Source of the DNA: Actinomycetota bacterium | GTDB taxonomy: Bacteria > Actinomycetota > Coriobacteriia > Anaerosomatales > Anaerosomataceae | Reading direction: 5' to 3' | Assembly (NCBI GenBank): GCA_011372845.1 | Contig: DSAI01000160.1 | Coordinates: 1 to 7,040, forward strand | DNA length: 7,040 nt | Shown: one piece after another, positions 5,131 to 7,040 of the stretch | Layout: every line of letters begins with the position of its first letter | Numbering within the stretch: position 1 is the stretch's first letter | Notes under the pieces: generated by a model | The model's input: only the letters and a program-made list of their open reading frames with translations | What the model was told of the DNA's origin: nothing | Database searches by the model: none | Made by a program: the position numbers and the translations under genes

Positions 5131-7040
5131 CTACGCGGCAGCCATATCACCGCGGCGGTCGCGGGCGCGCTTGACCGCCTTCTCGATCTCGACCGCCCAG
5201 AAGACCACGCTGGAGAGTGCGAGAGCGATCAGAAGGTCGGGCAGCGAGAGCGCTTCGGTCTTGAAGACCTTCTGCATGAACGGTACGTAGATGGTGGAGA
5301 GCTGCAGTGCGAAGGTCAGCAGCACGGCACCGAGCATCGGCTTGTTCGAGAAGATGCCGAGCTTGAACAGAGACTCTCGATCCGAGCGGATCGCCATCGC
5401 ATGGCCCATTTGCGAGAGGCAGAGCACCGTGAAGACCATCGTGCGCCAGTACAGGTCGTGGTTCTCGGGCGCCCGGGGCATCGACCACGCCTGCATGAAG
5501 AGCGACGCCCCACCCATGAGCAAGCCCACCCAGATGAGGTGGGTGCCGAGGCCGTCGGCGAAGATCGACTCCTTGGGCGCGCGCGGCGGGCGCTCCATGA
5601 TGCTGCGCTCGTGCGGTTCGCTCGCGAAGGCCAACCCGGGCAGACCGTCGGTCACCAGGTTGATCCACAGGATGTGGATCGGCAGCAGCGGTATCGGCAT
5701 GCCGAGCAAGGGCGCGAGCAGGATCGTCCAGATCTCGCCTGAGTTCGAGGTCATCGTGTACTTGATGAACTTGCGGATGTTGTCGAAGATGCGGCGGCCC
5801 TCGCGGACCGAGCCGACGATCGATGAGAAGTTGTCGTCGAGCAGCACCATCGAGGCCGCTTCCTTGGCCACATCGGTGCCGGTGATGCCCATGGCGACCC
5901 CGATGTCGGCGGTGGCCAGCGCGGGAGCGTCGTTCACACCGTCGCCGGTCATCGCCACGTATTCGCCGCGGTCCTGCAGCGCCTGGACGATCTTCAGCTT
6001 CTGCTCCGGAGCCACGCGTGCGTAGACACGGATGCCTTCAACGCGGCCCTCGAAGTCCTCGAGAGACAGTGCGTCGAGCTCTGTTCCGGTGATCATCTGT
6101 TCCTTGTGATCGGCGATGCCGAGTCGCTTCGCTATCGCGAGTGCGGTAGCCGGGTGATCGCCCGTGATCATCACCGGGATGATGCCGGCCGTCTTGCAGG
6201 TTTCCACAGCTTGTCGCGCTTCCTCGCGCGGCGGGTCCACGAGTCCCGTATAGCCGATAAGGGAGAGGTCCTGCTCCAGGGCGGAGATGTCGTCGCCCGG
6301 CAGCTTGTCGAGCCGGCGCATGCCGAACGCCAGAACACGCAGCCCTTCAGCAGACCATCCATCCACGAGCGAGGCGGCCGCATCGGCGTCCAGCGGCACG
6401 GCCGAGCCATCCGCGGTCATCGCGTCTCGGGAGCGCTCGAGGATCGCCTCGGCCGCGCCCTTGGTGAACGACACGTAACCGCCACCAGGCAGCTCGTGCA
6501 CCGTGGTCATCAGCTTCCGGTCGGAGTCGAAGGGCGCCTCGGCTGCTCTCGGCAGATCCTTCGCCAGTGCGACCGGATCGAACCCGCTCTGTGCTGCGGC
6601 GCGGTAGAAGGCGATCTCAGTGGGGTCGCCCACGAGCTCGTCGTTCTGTCCGCTCACGTCGTTGGAGAGCGCGAGGGCCTTGCCGAGCCAACTCACCCCG
6701 TCCTCCGGGTCGGCCAGCGTGTCGGCCGAGAGCGCCCGGGCATCGCCCGAGGCGAGGTGCTCCACCGTCATCTGGTTGAGCGTGAGGGTGCCGGTCTTGT
6801 CGGTGCATATATAGGTGACCGAGCCGAGCGCCTCCACTGCAGGCAGCTTGCGCACGAGTGTGTGCGTCTTCACGAGACGGCTCGCGCCGAGGGCGAGCGA
6901 TATCGTCGCCACTGCGGGCAACGCCTCCGGAACGGCGGCGACCGCGAGGCTCACGGCGGTGAGGAACATCTCGAGGATGTCACCACCCTGCACCACGCCA
7001 ACGATGAAGACGATAGTGCACAGGCCGAGGGCCGCCATGC
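5131..7040 (-). CDS. Calcium-transporting-type P-type ATPase (type II), C-terminal two-thirds (5' end off the right edge)
   Basis: At least 635 residues of an open frame run off the edge; M1-M3 and most of the actuator domain are missing. Numbering from the first complete codon (M at 7038): M4 motif PEALP (37-41), phosphorylation site D80-KTGTLT, nucleotide-binding KGAAE (193-197), DPPR (268-271), TGD (292-294), hinge [11 protein letters not shown] (364-374), then six C-terminal membrane segments. Residues matching SERCA Ca2+ ligands are kept: Glu in PEALP, N432 and E435 in SNSGE (M5), and N460, T463, D464 in NLVTD (M6). The M8 Glu of SERCA aligns with Q543, as in PMCA and many bacterial PacL-type pumps, which suggests one modified site. 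It would expel Ca2+ across the cytoplasmic membrane using ATP. The gene ends with TAG at 5131-5133. Na+ or another cation cannot be excluded. No partner gene is visible. Confidence 0.95.
   Translation of the reverse strand, partial: MAALGLCTIVFIVGVVQGGDILEMFLTAVSLAVAAVPEALPAVATISLALGASRLVKTHTLVRKLPAVEALGSVTYICTDKTGTLTLNQMTVEHLASGDARALSADTLADPEDGVSWLGKALALSNDVSGQNDELVGDPTEIAFYRAAAQSGFDPVALAKDLPRAAEAPFDSDRKLMTTVHELPGGGYVSFTKGAAEAILERSRDAMTADGSAVPLDADAAASLVDGWSAEGLRVLAFGMRRLDKLPGDDISALEQDLSLIGYTGLVDPPREEARQAVETCKTAGIIPVMITGDHPATALAIAKRLGIADHKEQMITGTELDALSLEDFEGRVEGIRVYARVAPEQKLKIVQALQDRGEYVAMTGDGVNDAPALATADIGVAMGITGTDVAKEAASMVLLDDNFSSIVGSVREGRRIFDNIRKFIKYTMTSNSGEIWTILLAPLLGMPIPLLPIHILWINLVTDGLPGLAFASEPHERSIMERPPRAPKESIFADGLGTHLIWVGLLMGGASLFMQAWSMPRAPENHDLYWRTMVFTVLCLSQMGHAMAIRSDRESLFKLGIFSNKPMLGAVLLTFALQLSTIYVPFMQKVFKTEALSLPDLLIALALSSVVFWAVEIEKAVKRARDRRGDMAAA

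Noticed and set aside
5291..6025. 244-residue plus-strand open frame opposite the P-type ATPase
   Set aside because: It is Ser/Arg/Met-rich, lies antisense to well-conserved ATPase motifs, and shows no domain.

Overview
The window is GC-rich, strongly codon-biased bacterial DNA. The lipoprotein, the AUG/GUG/UUG start mix and the GC-rich hairpins lacking U-tracts fit a high-GC Gram-positive bacterium. I suspect the Actinomycetota, perhaps a Coriobacteriia/Anaerosomatales-like lineage, but this rests on general feel and not on a marker gene. No rRNA, tRNA, CRISPR array, transposase or integrase is visible.

Layout. (1) Positions 1-1126, minus strand: a 155-residue stand-alone GyrI-like small-molecule-binding protein, followed after 45 nt by the N-terminal 204 residues of a terpene-cyclase/prenyltransferase-like alpha-toroid protein that runs off the left edge. 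(2) Positions 1127-1252: a divergent intergenic region holding a 9-11 bp dyad. (3) Positions 1253-1771, plus strand: a very acidic lipoprotein of unknown function, closed by a perfect 15 bp hairpin. (4) Positions 1829-5014, plus strand: a 5' leader with a candidate promoter and a very strong Shine-Dalgarno sequence, then a 131-residue secreted protein of unknown function, a GC-rich hairpin, and three tightly coupled ABC exporter genes: permease, BcrA-like ATPase, permease. The ATPase overlaps both permeases by 1-4 nt. (5) Positions 5015-5130: a convergent intergenic region with a long hairpin. (6) Positions 5131-7040, minus strand: the C-terminal two-thirds of a P-type (type II, Ca2+-transporting) ATPase that runs off the right edge.

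How the parts may work together. The most interesting unit is region 4. A small Sec-exported protein with one cysteine pair lies directly upstream of an exporter made of one ATPase and two dissimilar but paralogous ABC-2 permeases. This arrangement resembles secreted-peptide/immunity or envelope-stress cassettes (BcrAB-, LanFEG- or lactococcin-972-like), but the secreted protein matches no family I can name with confidence. The hairpin between it and the exporter could set a high secreted-protein to exporter ratio. The GyrI-like/toroid pair and the P-type ATPase appear to be independent neighbours.
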